DNA of 64,000 nt from Symsagittifera roscoffensis (GCF_963678635.1 NC_087064.1:78472512-78536511); one strand, 5' to 3'. Numbered from the stretch's first letter, positions 10,345-21,408 are shown. The notes: a model not told the origin generated them from the letters alone. Numbers and translations: made by a program.

Positions 10345-12253
10345 GAAAGAACCGAGGGATGCCGATAGGAATAATGCTCAAGTCAAAGATCGTGAGGGAG
10401 ACGCTCAAAGCAAAAGGCTACGATCTCAAGCAGGTAGAGACGGGGGAAGCACAAATAGACGAAGACTTAAAGGGGTTACTCGAGAGACTAGCAGATGATA
10501 AGCCCGTGATTCAAGAAAACTGTAAAGAGGAACCTTAGGTCACAATACTGCGAAAGAGCGGGACAGCCAGTGATGGAATTACCTCGAAGGTGACTAACCT
10601 TGATGGAAAGGAAGTGGTGCAGTCACTGGTTGAAAAGATCCCAGCTGAATTACTTGAACAGACTAGAGTCAGGAGAAAGAGAGTGGAATTCAAGGAAGAA
10701 GCTGAATACCTGGGACCAGGACAAGAGTCCGGGGAGCGGTCCACGTCCACAGAAGAAGAAAACACAGAAGAAGAAAACACTGAAGGAGAAAATTTGTCCG
10801 GGGAGTGTGAAATGTGGGATGAGGACTCGGAAGCGAGCAGTGACAATCAAGATAGTCTCTGCATGATATTGGCAGAAGAAAAGATTAGACACCACGACAG
10901 GGAACTACAAACAGATCCGTCCTCAGGAACCTTCAACTTGGACGTGCAGGAGATACGAGGTGGTGAAGAACTTGAAATGATTGCAGTTTCGAGGAAGCCA
11001 TTCAGGGAGCTATCATGCAATTCAAATGTGAGAACAAATTTGGTGCCGGAAGACGACATGAACGTGGTAAGGAGGATAGTATGCGTGAAGCTGAATGACG
11101 ACGTCCACAACCCTGGGGAGATGAATGGGCAGATCATGGCGCTGAAGGAACATGTCAAAGCGAGATATAGGCTGTCGGACCTGATAAGAGCCCAGAAGAA
11201 TGACAAGATGACAAGCAATCTCTCCAAATGGATCCGAACGGGGTCCAAGGAGAAAGGAGAACTTGAAGAAGACAGCTACAAGATCCTGAGCCAGTTCCAC
11301 AAAGAGAGGAAAGAGTTACTCTATCACACGGCTGATGGGGTTGTAGCATGCAAGAGAAAAGAAGAAGACAAGATACTACACAAGCACAACCTCATCATAC
11401 TACCACAATTATATCAGACAGAGGTGCTGTTCAGATCACATGATCAAATGGGGCACCAGGGGATAGACAAAGTGCAACAAAGAATACTTCACAGGTTCGA
11501 TTGGCCAGGATTGAGGAAAGCCTGTGAGAGGTGGGTGAATGCATGCCTGGCATGTTTGCAAGTGAAAGACCCAAGGAAGATGAAATTCCCACTCAAGTCG
11601 GTGGAAAGCTCGGAATTTAATGAAGTGGTGCAGATAGACCATCAGAAGATCTGTATGACGGAGTCAGGATATAACCAGATACTGGTTATAATTGATCACT
11701 TCACAAAGCTAGCAGAGGCGGTGCCGTGTCAAACAGCTTCAGCAGAGGAGACTTGTGACCACTTGATAGCCCATTGGATATCAAGGTATGGTTGTCCAAT
11801 GACTTTTCAGTCAGACAACGGCAAAGCCTTTGTGGGGGACTTGACTAAGGAATTAATGAAGATGTCACACATAGCTCAAGCACACTCGACGACTTACCAT
11901 CCTCAGACCAACGGGCTGGTAGAAAGACAGAATAGAACGTTGGTGAACATGCTGAGGGTATACTGCTCTAGATACATGACGGACTGGGATAAGGATCTGC
12001 CTCAAGTCGTAGGGGCATACAACAGTACTCAACACTCAACGACGGGAATCAGTCCATTCATGATGTTGACAGGCAAAGAGAGAGCGATGCCTCTGACGTT
12101 CTTTTACCCAGATTATGAAGGAGAGAGGACGTCGCCTCAAGCTTACGTGAAAGAGGCGATCAGGAGACAGCAGGAAATAAACGAGCTGTGCAGGAGGAAC
12201 ACTGCGCAGGCACAGATGAGACAGCGCAAGAAATATGATAAAATATATTACAG
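10345..12253 (+). pseudogene. pol: Integrase with long acidic linker, element A
   Basis: Frame 3. A linker with a stop at 10536-10538 leads into an acidic stretch (Glu/Ser/Thr-rich, 10720-10850). The integrase zinc site is H284 and H289 with C319 and C322 (counted from codon 10590). The catalytic triad is D350 (QIDHQK), D409 (QSDNGK) and E445 (LVERQNRT), with exactly 35 residues between the second Asp and the Glu. The final part, SPFMMLTGKER, is typical of Ty3/gypsy integrases. The frame breaks in an A-rich run near 12238-12243, where one base appears to be missing relative to the frame resumed downstream. Catalytic residues are intact. Confidence 0.92.
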
Positions 12254-13711
12254 GCGAAGCCATATGAAGTGGGCCAGTATGTGTGGGTTTTCCAGAATGG
12301 GATACCGCCCAAAGGGACGAAGAAACTACTCAAGAAATGGAGAGGACCATTCATGATAAATGAAGTACATCAACAAGGACGGTTCTACCGCTTGAGTACT
12401 GGGCGAGCAGCACATTATGAGAACCTGAAGCCTCATGTACCATCCCCAGAGGACTGGTGTATACCAAAGGACATGGAGGGACTAGAGTACCTACTGGTGG
12501 AACCAGCATGTGAAGTGAACGAGAAAGGCACCAGAGATAAAAATGATGGCAATGAGAACTTGAGTTTGGATGACAATGAAAAAATAGACGCGGACTCTGA
12601 AGCGGAATCTTTTGTGGAAGAAGATTGGAACGATCCAGAGCAAGGTGAGGTGCCGAAATGGACAGAACCAGACTTGTCGATACCAGCGGGGACAAGGAGT
12701 GGCAATCGCAAACGCACAGGCATGAGGTACAACAGGTACGGGGACAATTTCCTGATCGACAAGATACAGCCCGATGACCTAAGCAAAGAACTAATAAGTG
12801 TGGGCGAGCTGGCGGCAGATGGTGAATGGCAGATCATCGATGATAATGAACACTACCCACAGGAAGACTACTCGACGCCGGAGCGGGAGACGGATTTAGA
12901 ACTAAGCGAGATAGAGAGGAGGGAGAATACGAACCTGAGGATATTAGAATGTATGCGCGATGTCAAGAACGGAAGCGAGGAAGGACAGAGCATACAGCAA
13001 GTTGACATATCAGCGGGGAAGTACACGAAAACGGAGGATCCTCTTTTCGGCTGGACGGCAACAGACAGCCCGCTCGACATTCCGCCGGATAATTCAGACC
13101 CAGCATCATCGACGGGGACGTCGATAAATATTTTTGTCCGGGGAGTGGGGGTAGGACTTACCCACACCGAAAATTTGATGATAAAGAAACTCAGAGAAGT
13201 GAGAGAAAAGTGCGGACTGGAACTGGAAGGGGAGGAGGCCGAGCCTACCATAGGACGGAATTTCAAAACGAAGTTTGAAATACCAAACGAATACTCAGAA
13301 AATATCCTGATAACGGATAGTGACTTCATTCTGTCAGACAGGACTAGCGCAATCTGTATCACGGCGGACATGAGTTTCAATTCAAGACTGAAAGCTGACT
13401 TCAAGAGGGAGTACCAGAACGTGGAGTTTCTGTTTAGACAGAGACCGGGACTGGGAGGAATGGCCGCGCTTCCACCATCAGTAGCACAAGTCCCGGGCAA
13501 ATACCTGTGCTTCCTAGTGACGAGGGTCAATGACAGGAACACGATCGATCCTGAACACGTGATGTTGGCACTAACGAGACTACGAGACTTCATGATTGAA
13601 AGAGGGATAACGGAGGTCTCAATGCCGGTGTATGACCCAAACAGGGGGAAATTGAGCCCAAGGGAATTGTATGCTATCCTTTACACGTGGTCTTCGCAGA
13701 AACTGAGATAA
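12254..13711 (+). pseudogene. pol: pol C-terminus: GPY/F-like module, acidic linker, macro-like domain
   Basis: Frame 2 continues the integrase protein after a one-base shift. KKWRGPFMINEVH (residues 22-34 from codon 12269) is a GPY/F-type module, which in Ty3/gypsy elements helps integrase multimerise. An acidic linker of about 300 residues follows, then a conserved block STGTSINIFVRGVGVGLTHT shared with the B copies, and a macro-domain-like region to the stop at 13709-13711. The usual end of a Ty3/gypsy pol is soon after GPY/F or a chromodomain, so more than 400 extra residues is unusual. The ATG at 12269 is internal; I do not think it is a start. Confidence 0.82.
13301..13711 (+). other. 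Macro-domain-like (Poa1p-type) region
   Basis: Residues 345-480 of the frame opened at 12269. What I see: ILITDSDFIL, then ICITADMSFNSRLKADFKRE, then GGMAALPP, GKYLCFLVTR, a long helix (ALTRLRDFMIERGITEVSMP) and VYDPNRGKLSPRELYAIL. This follows the order of a Poa1p-like macro domain: GD-loop, hydrophobic strand with Ala-Asp, small-residue loop, LVTK strand, helix, and a strand ending in P, with a ligand loop and W-V-I helix. The usual GAGIA and GCGLD glycines are replaced, so ADP-ribose binding or hydrolysis cannot be assumed. The B copies conserve the same blocks. Confidence 0.62.
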
Positions 13712-14180
13712 TGGTGCATCTTCACAAGAAATACTACTTGAGCATCGCCTGAGTCGGGTACGCGGGGGTCTCGAGTTGGGCATGAGGGAAGAATCTCGAG
13801 TTAGGTGTGGGGGTACAAAACAGGTAAAGAATTTTAGAGGTGATTGGCATGACAATTAACATTTTAAATGATTGATGGTGCTAAAACATAAAATGAATCT
13901 GCATGTTTTTAGAAGATTTCCAATTGAACTATTTTAGTAGGATGGAAAGGAAAGGGTTTTAAATGTAGTAGTGAAGGGGGATTTTTAGGGTAGGAACACA
14001 GCCTGTTAGTCTAAAAATGGGGTGTTATTTTCAGATTGATTTGGTAAAGTCAAATTGACTACTCAACTGTATTCAATTGAAGAAAGAGAACACAAGTTGA
14101 ACGACACCTCAAGAAGTAAGCTCAAGTTTATCAGGTAAACTCAAGTTGCTAATACTCAAGATCACTTGGAAATTACGGAA
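13712..14180 (+). other. Spacer between ORF1 and ORF2 of element A
   Basis: No coding signal is found. It is AT-richer than the flanking ORFs and holds four CTCAAG hexamers at 14108-14160, just upstream of the ORF2 start. The B copies have an unrelated-looking AT-rich spacer at the same place. Confidence 0.6.
14108..14160 (+). promoter_or_regulatory. Cluster of four CTCAAG hexamers upstream of ORF2
   Basis: CTCAAG occurs at 14108, 14121, 14140 and 14155 (first bases), about 20-70 bases before the ATG at 14181. This density is far above chance for a hexamer. A role in internal transcription or in expression of ORF2 is a guess. Confidence 0.25.
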
Positions 14181-17100
14181 ATGGCAGATCGATTCTGAAA
14201 GTCCATGCCATCGGCTTTGAAAAAACCCACACTTGACGAATTGTAGAGACGTCTAAGTGACCTGGATTACACTCAAGTGGACGAGAGAATGGCAATGATG
14301 TTGAATGCCATCCTCCAGTTGGAGGATGAGGGCGAGTGCCGGGAGTCTGCGACAGAAGCAGTTTTGATGGTGGGCTAGACCACCGATGGAATATCTAATC
14401 AAGAGCAAACCAGGTGGCTGTCTTGGAACGTGGATGGAGCAATAAGGGGGTTCGATTTGGCAAGGAACCCTGGCTTGAGTAATAATACTGAGTATGGTGC
14501 AGGGGAATTCCCACTGCCGGTCAGACCATCAGTCAGATCCACGGGCCAGAGCACGAGCAAGACACCATCGATGTCTCGAGCACAGCAGACGGGGGAATCG
14601 TATCCGGACGTCAGTATCATGAAGAGAGAGCTTGAGATGACTCAGCGGGAGAGGAACAAGGCGAACCTCGACCGGGATCAAGCGGTGCTCGAGAGAGATC
14701 AGGCAAAAGTTGAGAGGGATCAAGCGCGGAGGGAACTGGACATGATGAGAGCTGAACAGCTACAGGCTGAAAGGGTGCGTGAGAATGCCGCGAATTGCGA
14801 GCAGCTGAAGTCGGAGCTTGAAAGGATCCAGCAGCGACAACGCGAGCTCGACATGCAGAAAAGGGCTAGGCCCAAAGAGCGGGTGGTGACCGGCTCAAGA
14901 CCAGAGTCACGTATGGAGGTGGATGAAGCTCCTAGGTCGAAGGGACGATTCAACCTCGATCGCGCTGCTCAAGAACATATGAACGAAGGGTTGGAGGTGT
15001 GGATACCGTCTGAATCAGCGTCCTCCCTGCGTGGTCTAGAGACACAAGTAATACGCCCGTTGATGGACGTCGCGCTGCATGGATATATGCCAAGTTCGAC
15101 CCCGGGTAGTAGTCAGGTGAGTGGTAGCTCGTCACGACTGAAAGAGTTGCACGAGCGGCTACAACTAAGGAATCGCGAGAGTCCAGCAAGAGTGGACTTA
15201 CCCTCGACGTGGGGGGAGCAACCTGTCAGGAGTGTGGTAATCTCGAGTTACAAAAAGAATACGGAATGTAGATACCTCAGGCACAATCGGATGGACTGGA
15301 GCACGGCGCAGAGAGACAGGAGAGATTGCTTCCATGACGCAGCTTGGGTGGAAAACCTCACGCAGCCACGTGTGCCCGAGGGGGCGGTCCACCTGATCAT
15401 AGGGGACAGCTTGTTGCGGGTGCTGACCCGGATCCAGTCCCATTGGCAAACGGGGATCTTGAGCTTCGCTGGAGCCGCGACGCCGCAGATGCTAGCGACA
15501 CTTGAGATGCTAGGTATGGCAAGAGTATACTCGGTGACTCTGATGATCGGGACGAATGACGTGTCTAGGGGGGAAGCAAGGAAGGTGGCGAGGCTGCACG
15601 ACAAGATGAGCTGCATTCTTGAGGAATTGCGGATTCAAATGGATCCGGCTATTCTTACGGTGTGCACCATCCCTTACAACATGAAAGCGGACCAGCATGC
15701 AATGGAGATGAACACAAAAGTGCGAAACTTGAACGAAATAATCAGGCAGATAAACCGAAGAAGTGTCCTCCCCGTTGGGTTGTTGGACGTGGCCGAGCAA
15801 ATGGAGCTATCTGCTTTCCCTGACAATGCATCCTCGGATGGGATTCACTTTGATAGGCCCAGAGGGGTGGAGTGGTTGAATGACGTCTTCCAAAGGCACA
15901 TAAGCGCATTGGAGGCAGAGTTGCTAGAGACGGCACAGGTCACATTCGGACCACCCCCAAATCCACCCTTCTTCAACTCGAGGGCTTTGTTCAGTCGCTT
16001 GGGTGCGATGGCCGATTCTAGAGACAGTTCGAGGAACAGCCGAACCAAGTTGTCGGGCGCCGCGCCCATGGAGGCTGATGAGGCAACGTCATCAACTCCC
16101 CAGGGATCGATAATATCCTCGGTGGTGGTGGCGGAGAAGAAGAAGCCGGAGAGACCAGCGGAGACCAGCAGGTCGAAATATGTGGAGAAGGTCAAGGAGC
16201 TGGAATTGGAAGACCTGGAGTGCAGGCTAGAGTTAGCGAAAGCTTTGGGTCTTGAGCAGGTGTCGCACGAAGACTTGGGTAGACTCCAGTGCGTGGACTG
16301 GCTGAAGGCTCACGAGACACACTTCTCGAGAACCAAAATGGGACTGACTGGGATTCCCACAAAATCGGTGATGGGACCTATTAACTATAGACCTCTCAAG
16401 TCATTCCAGGTGGCCACTCCAGCACAGTTGAGGGTGGTGGACAAGCTGATGGATCCGAGAGAGATGGAATTACCAGACGCCGCGTATGAAGGTACGAAAC
16501 TAGCCAACGACCCCAGATACGGGAAACCCTGCGGGAATACGCAGCTGGCCAAAACCTTAGCTGTTTATGACAGGGCAGACCCAGCCGTAGCGAGGGTGGT
16601 CATCGTGACGGGATCGGACTTTGAGGGGACGTCTCCCAAATTGTTTTGGCCGGGAACTCTGATATATTCATTGCCGGGAGCGGAGCTAAACCAGATGTTA
16701 ACCCTGGTGGTGGCAGTAAAATCAGAGATGCCTTGCGAGCCTGAGCTACTGCTGTTTGCAGGGATGAACGATCACTTGCATGCGACGGGGTTTCTTGAGC
16801 AGCTCAAGGGTGATGAACCTACGCCAAAGAAGATCTGGGAAGCCATCCAGACATTATTTGCAGCCATGAATGAAGTACAAGAGAACGTTGCCTCACGATT
16901 TGGCTCCAAGACAAAAGTGGCGTTCACGACGTCCCCTGGGTACGCGAGCATGCCTCCCGCTCTGCAATTTGTGTATGCGATCTTGATCTTGATAGCAGAA
17001 GGGAATGGATGGCGTATTCTGATGGCAGCTCCCAATCGGGAACTGGAACCTACGAACTTGAGACTTCGCAGGTCAGAACTCGCGGCGGCGTGGGCGGATG

Positions 17101-17569
17101 TGTCCCACACGTTGAGGGGCTTTAACGAGTTGGCCGACATCCTCATCGTATTGGACGAGGTCCTCTTGCTGGAGATATCTAACTTCGCTAGGCAACTCAA
17201 GCTCAGTCCGATTATAGGGGACGATCATCCAGTGGTGACTCACCTGACGGCCAGTCTGTGGTTTCGAAACATGGAGGTGACCATCACAAGCTCCACCAGT
17301 AAATCTAGAGGGCCGAGAAGCAGCTGGAGTCGATGGTGTATCGACTGACACAAGAGGGAGGCAGGTGGCCCTTCCTGACACCAAGGCTGGAGAACGCCAG
17401 GGAGTAGAGAAGAGAAGATGCTCCGCTTCTGGTGAGGCAGATCTGGGATTTTCTTGAGGAGCAGCTGGGAGTGGCCGAGAAAAGGGAAATGACGGCTGGC
17501 AGGTTCGTCACAGCAGCCAACGAAGTCACGATTGGAGGATTCTGGAGGGAGGGAGCACGCAAGGGGTGA
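14181..17569 (+). pseudogene. ORF2 part 1: coiled coil, SGNH/GDSL hydrolase domain and a second degenerate SGNH-like domain
   Basis: The first in-frame ATG is at 14181; stops at 14196, 14244 and 14376 interrupt the N-terminus, but its sequence matches the B copies (LDE...RRLSD, then TEAVLM). An open frame of 972 codons follows from 14430. Residues counted from 14430: coiled coil 60-145; SGNH domain about 300-500 with GDS (S327), the block II Gly in SFAGAA (348), GTND (N376) and DGIH (D470, H473). This complete set is expected for an active esterase or lipase. A second region (715-910) has GSD, then GMND (778-781) and a SPGYA/APNR core, and looks like a diverged duplicate. A frameshift near 17311 moves to frame 2, where a TAG at 17405 and a TGA at 17567 end the part. 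Substrate unknown; no signal peptide. Confidence 0.8.
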
Positions 17570-17627
17570 GCTGAGGACGAGGAGGGATCACGAGATTCTT
17601 GAGTTCTTGAGTCCTTGTTGGGGAGAG

Positions 17628-18413
17628 TAGTTCCTGGCCGAAGTGTATAGCGCGAAAGAGACTATCTTTAAAGCCTTCGTACAGGAAGTATTGAATATGC
17701 CCATCAGTCTGTTGCTGGCACTGTACCTGGTTTACCCAAGGTACCTGTTTAATATGGGCCCAGCATACCCTCCGGATAGACGGATACTTGACATTGGTGC
17801 TTCTAACTCACGGGGATATGGTGTCATTTCACCGACTGATGAAATACGGAGAGCCTCTGTCGATGGGAAAAACACACTCGAGTATTGACACCTACTCGTA
17901 TAAGTGTGCTGCCGGGCTAAAGACGCTGCTGATACAGTACCTACTGATGGTGAAGAAAAGAGCCCGAAGACAAGAGAGGAGTGGAGGAAAGTGAATGGGG
18001 GCCTGCCTCTATTGACGGACCTACGCCTGGTCATGAGATCGGACCCCATGGGGATGATCCGGGGGCTAGGGGAGGTCGTAACCTGTATCTATGGACCGGC
18101 CGTCACGTTCGCGTTTCCAGATCCTCTGGTGAAAACTTATCGACACTCAGTAACCCACGTGAGCCTCATAAGCGTACTAGATGGGACGACACTTAATTGG
18201 TGTCAGCAGGAGGTGCTAGGGGCACAGATGAGCAACACGGTGCTCTTCGGAAAGGTGAAGGATCCGGAGTTGGTGGTGTACAGTTTTCGAGGACAACTGC
18301 AGTGCAGGATGGGAGGCAAGCGCGAAGGCCCCATCGAAACCTATCCCAAGTTCTGGAACCTAAATCCCCTGACAGCAGATGGACAAGAGATCTTGAGAAT
18401 TCCCGCGTGGTAG
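17628..18413 (+). pseudogene. ORF2 part 2: conserved region of unknown function
   Basis: Frame 3 again, the same as ORF2 part 1. It opens after the TAG at 17628, has a TGA at 17886-17888 and ends with a TAG at 18411. The first half (FVQEV...LLLALYLVYPRYLF) resembles the B segment FVRDIRQLSISLGLPLYVIF, and the second half (GLPLLTDLRLVMRSDP) matches IPLLTDLALMMRVDP in B. A hydrophobic run of about 16 residues near 17697-17755 could be a buried helix or a weak membrane segment. I recognise no family. Conservation between A and B argues that it was coding. Confidence 0.6.
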
Positions 18414-19022
18414 AAAAGCTTCGAGCTGGTGAAAAGGGAGCTATATGCGATATTGGAGAAGGAAGTCCTACCGGCAAGCATTCCAGAATTTCCAACAGTG
18501 AGGAGAATGACCCTGGGGATGAACAGCCCCCTGGTGGTCCCGTCCCTTTTCGCGAGAGCAGCAACCGAAGAACAGCAGAAGGAGTTCATTGACGGCTGGG
18601 ATTCTCTCTTCATCGGCTACTCTGCAGCGATCTATTTTCATACCAGCGATACGAAAATAAATTCATGGACAACTCAAGCCAAGAAAATGAGAGGGTCGAT
18701 GCCCCCGAAGTTCGAGGTACGAGATGCCTTGAGAACACTTGAGCGGGCAGGTCTAGAGAACAAGTTGCCGGTGTGGGACGATGGCAGGATGATAGTGAAT
18801 AAAGGGCATATCGCACTGAAAGCAGACGATATGCTGTTTGCCACAAGGAAATACCGGGCACCTTACGGACTAGAGCAGGTGAAAAGGAGACAGGAGGGAA
18901 AGGAGCTGGATGCAGCAGGCCCATTGCATGTGGCTCTGACAGAGTATAAGGAAACGGGTCCAGCTACACTATCACCCCATTATCAGTGGACACCCCTGGG
19001 GATAAAAGGAGTGGTCCCGTAG
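18414..19022 (+). pseudogene. ORF2 part 3: unrecognised region
   Basis: Follows part 2 in the same frame after the TAG at 18411-18413 and stays open to 19020-19022. It reads about 200 codons including TEEQQKEFIDGWDSLFIGYS and a basic C-terminal part. The B copies have FVNEEARDSYFAYEQAVILK, which is similar in style, but I cannot establish homology by eye. It is probably part of the same polyprotein, because only one stop separates it from part 2. Confidence 0.5.
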
Positions 19023-20035
19023 AAGATCGATTCAGAAGGATTCTTGAGAGAAGAGAAGCAGAATCGGGGGAGGAGAGCATGGATGAGACTCTCAGTGAGG
19101 CAGGAGAGGATATGGAGGTGGGAAATACACCGGAGCAGAAGCCATCAGAGGAAGAGTTCACCACGCAAGAACTGTTGAAAGATCTGAGTGGAGAAAATTG
19201 GGCAGACACCCCCACGCCACCTTTGACCTCATCTCCCCGCAAGAACCTAGAGTTGCCACTGACGAGCGAGAATCCCGACATGGGAATGATCTTCCTGAGT
19301 GCGGAGAAAAGGGAGAAGAACACCTTCGAGGGAAACAGGGATGCCTTCCTAGGCACTCTGGATGCGGATGCTTGGCGAAGATTCTTGAGCGATTTTAATC
19401 GAGAAGTGGACGAGGACACCACATTGGACGATTTTAAGGAGGAGCTGTGGGACACGGTGGTGAAGTTCGGAGAACCTATCCTGATGGGGACAGGTCTGGA
19501 GGAGAAAGCTAGAGGAGAGCTGCTGAGCAAGATGGTCGAGTTGAGGAAGGCACCACGAAAGACCAGAGAAGACAAATGTAAAGACAGCTCTACTCCGAAA
19601 CAAAAAATTGACAATGAAATAATTGAACATGTAAGGGGGGATAAGATCGGAACTAGTAATATAATTAAAAGTACTAATATCCTTAAGGCTCGAGCAGGGG
19701 GGATGCAAGAGTTGGAAGGGTTGGACGGAGACAAGGAAGTCGAATCAGTGATGATAACGACAACGCCCCCGAGTAAAGACGTGAGGTCTCGCAAGAGAAA
19801 GAGAGACGTGGAGGGATTGGGCAGTCCTTCAGCGGATGCGGTCTCGGAGGAAAACTTGAGAGAGACGGCCCCCATGGTTCTGGCACGATGGAAGACAGCA
19901 GCCTACAAGAGTAGCTACGAGCCGATGAAACTGCTCGACGTAGAAAAGGAGATGGAGATCCCCACCAGCTCAACAACGGAAGAAGACTTCAAACCTCAGA
20001 GGATAAAAATGAAGCGAGGTTCGACGAGCGGGTAG
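18986..20035 (+). pseudogene. ORF2 part 4: acidic region with conserved AFLGTL block
   Basis: Frame 2, overlapping the end of part 3 by 37 bases. This could be a frameshift in one ORF or a true overlap; a frameshift fits the state of the rest. The start is Glu/Ser-rich. A block at about 19342-19560 (DAFLGTLDADAWRRFLSDFN ... ELWDTVVKFGEPILMGTGL) aligns with VAFLGTLPEEDWERYQSELE ... WRYGTQLVMRVGL in B, so this region is conserved. The C-terminal third is charged and contains RSRKRKRD, a possible nuclear localisation signal. No family recognised. The reading shifts to frame 1 near 20005. Confidence 0.55.
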
Positions 20036-20364
20036 ACCTGGGAAGTGGACGTCGGCAAAGAGTGGGTAGAGTATCCAGAGACAACACTAGAGCGAGGGAG
20101 TCAATACTGGAGGAGGACCTGGCGAAGAATGTAAGCCTGAGTCTTCACAATTCCTTCTGTTTGAACCGGGAGTCGAAGGTGAAGAGCTTACCGAATCAAG
20201 CGAAGGGATTGCAAGAGCAAAGGGAGTGGATGCGATCCTATGAACAGCTGAAGGCTTGGGAGGAGATTGTGATCAGCTCCGATGACGAAGAAGCACTATT
20301 GGAACAGATCACAGTGTCAAAAGTATCTGGATCGGGTACTTCGAGGGCGAAGAACACAAGGTGA
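20006..20364 (+). pseudogene. ORF2 part 5: C-terminal segment
   Basis: Frame 1 picks up from the frame 2 end with no gap and stops at 20362-20364. The core LEEDLAKNVSLSLHNSFCLN corresponds to LQADLERNVSMCLHNSFFGT in B-lower (28193-28459), also the last ORF there, so order is conserved. The end is acidic (ISSDDEEALLEQ). Function unknown. Confidence 0.55.
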
Positions 20365-20404
20365 GCCAGTGGCTCAAAAGGAAAATTCTAGAGTCTTGAG
20401 TCTT

Positions 20405-20417
20405 GAGAGGGAGGGGG
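20405..20417 (+). other. Candidate polypurine tract
   Basis: Thirteen purines (GAGAGGGAGGGGG) lie 41 bases after the ORF2 stop and upstream of the LTR core. LTR elements prime plus-strand DNA from such a tract directly 5' of the 3' LTR. The following bases are CTCGAGGGTG and not TG at once, so the exact LTR start is open. Confidence 0.4.
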
Positions 20418-21020
20418 CTCGAGGGTGAACTCGGATGAAATCTGGGTTCACGAAAAAGAAATTTTAACAAATAAGATATTGTTATTAATATGCTAGATCT
20501 ATTATATAAATCAAAATGCTGCATGAGAATTTCCTGATTGAATAGGACAAAAGAAATTTTAAATCACCAGCTTAAAAAGCGGGAATTCATAGGGGCAGGT
20601 GTGTGCAGATTTTGATTGCTGTTTAGCGATAGTGTGAAAATTTTATATGGTCGTGAATTTGGGAAGGTAGATAAACTTAAGTCTGCTGCAAACTTCTGTA
20701 AATGACCACTGGCACTGTATCTTGAGTGACACTCGGGCTTCTGAGGATTCACTGACAAAGACAACACGCGATGAGGACATCGATCTTGAGTCCGGGGAGT
20801 ATGAGCCAGTCGGTCATGTCTGAAAGTTTGACCTTGAGAGACACAAAAATACGTAATTTTGGAGTGAAGTTTCAATTTTTAAAGTTTCGAAAGGAGCCTG
20901 TCATGCTCAGTTTTCTCGTACCAACTGAATACAAAAGTGAAAAATCAGAGCATCCGAGTTTACAATTGCGGGAAAATACTCAAGAAAAACAGCAGGAAAT
21001 TGCTATTCGCAATTTCCAGA

Positions 21021-21027
21021 TATAAAA
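21021..21027 (+). promoter_or_regulatory. TATA box candidate in the LTR
   Basis: TATAAAA lies inside the LTR core, about 670 bases before its 3' end. The element R LTR reads GTAGAAAA here, so the R copy has lost it. Transcription would start some 25-30 bases downstream. Confidence 0.45.
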
Positions 21028-21402
21028 TAGGACACGAGTAGAGCTGTCTTATCCCGAAATAGGAAGAGAGACAATAAAAAGAAAAGAGAACAACTGTTCG
21101 GAACAAACTAGAGTGAACCTTCAATGGAAATGTGGACTGCTTGAGTGTCCCAATGGTTCATACAAAAACTCCAATTCTAGAGCCAGAACTTACTTCTGTT
21201 ACCAAAACTGACCAGTATTAAACTTATCTAGTTATATTACCTAATTCTTGAGTTGCTTACCAATTTAATTACTCCTTGTACTCGAGTGCATCAACATGTG
21301 AGTCCCTAATTTAAATTTCTCGAGTGTGTTTTATGATTGTTATGTTGAGATAAGGCGAGTTTTAGGTTGATCCATCTGAAATGGATCAAAGTTTCACTGT
21401 CC

Positions 21403-21408
21403 AATAAA
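21403..21408 (+). terminator. AATAAA polyadenylation signal candidate in the LTR
   Basis: Located about 380 bases downstream of the TATA candidate, within the strongly conserved LTR half. The R copy has AATGAA. Confidence 0.35.

Noticed and set aside
12868-13593. Minus-strand open frame of 241 codons, and similar long antisense frames such as 18964-19875
   Set aside because: Ser/Leu-rich shadows opposite to real coding sequence with no independent conservation.
14181-20364. ORF2 as a retroviral envelope protein
   Set aside because: No signal peptide, no clear transmembrane anchor, no furin-like site; the recognisable domain is an SGNH hydrolase. Only position after pol resembles env.
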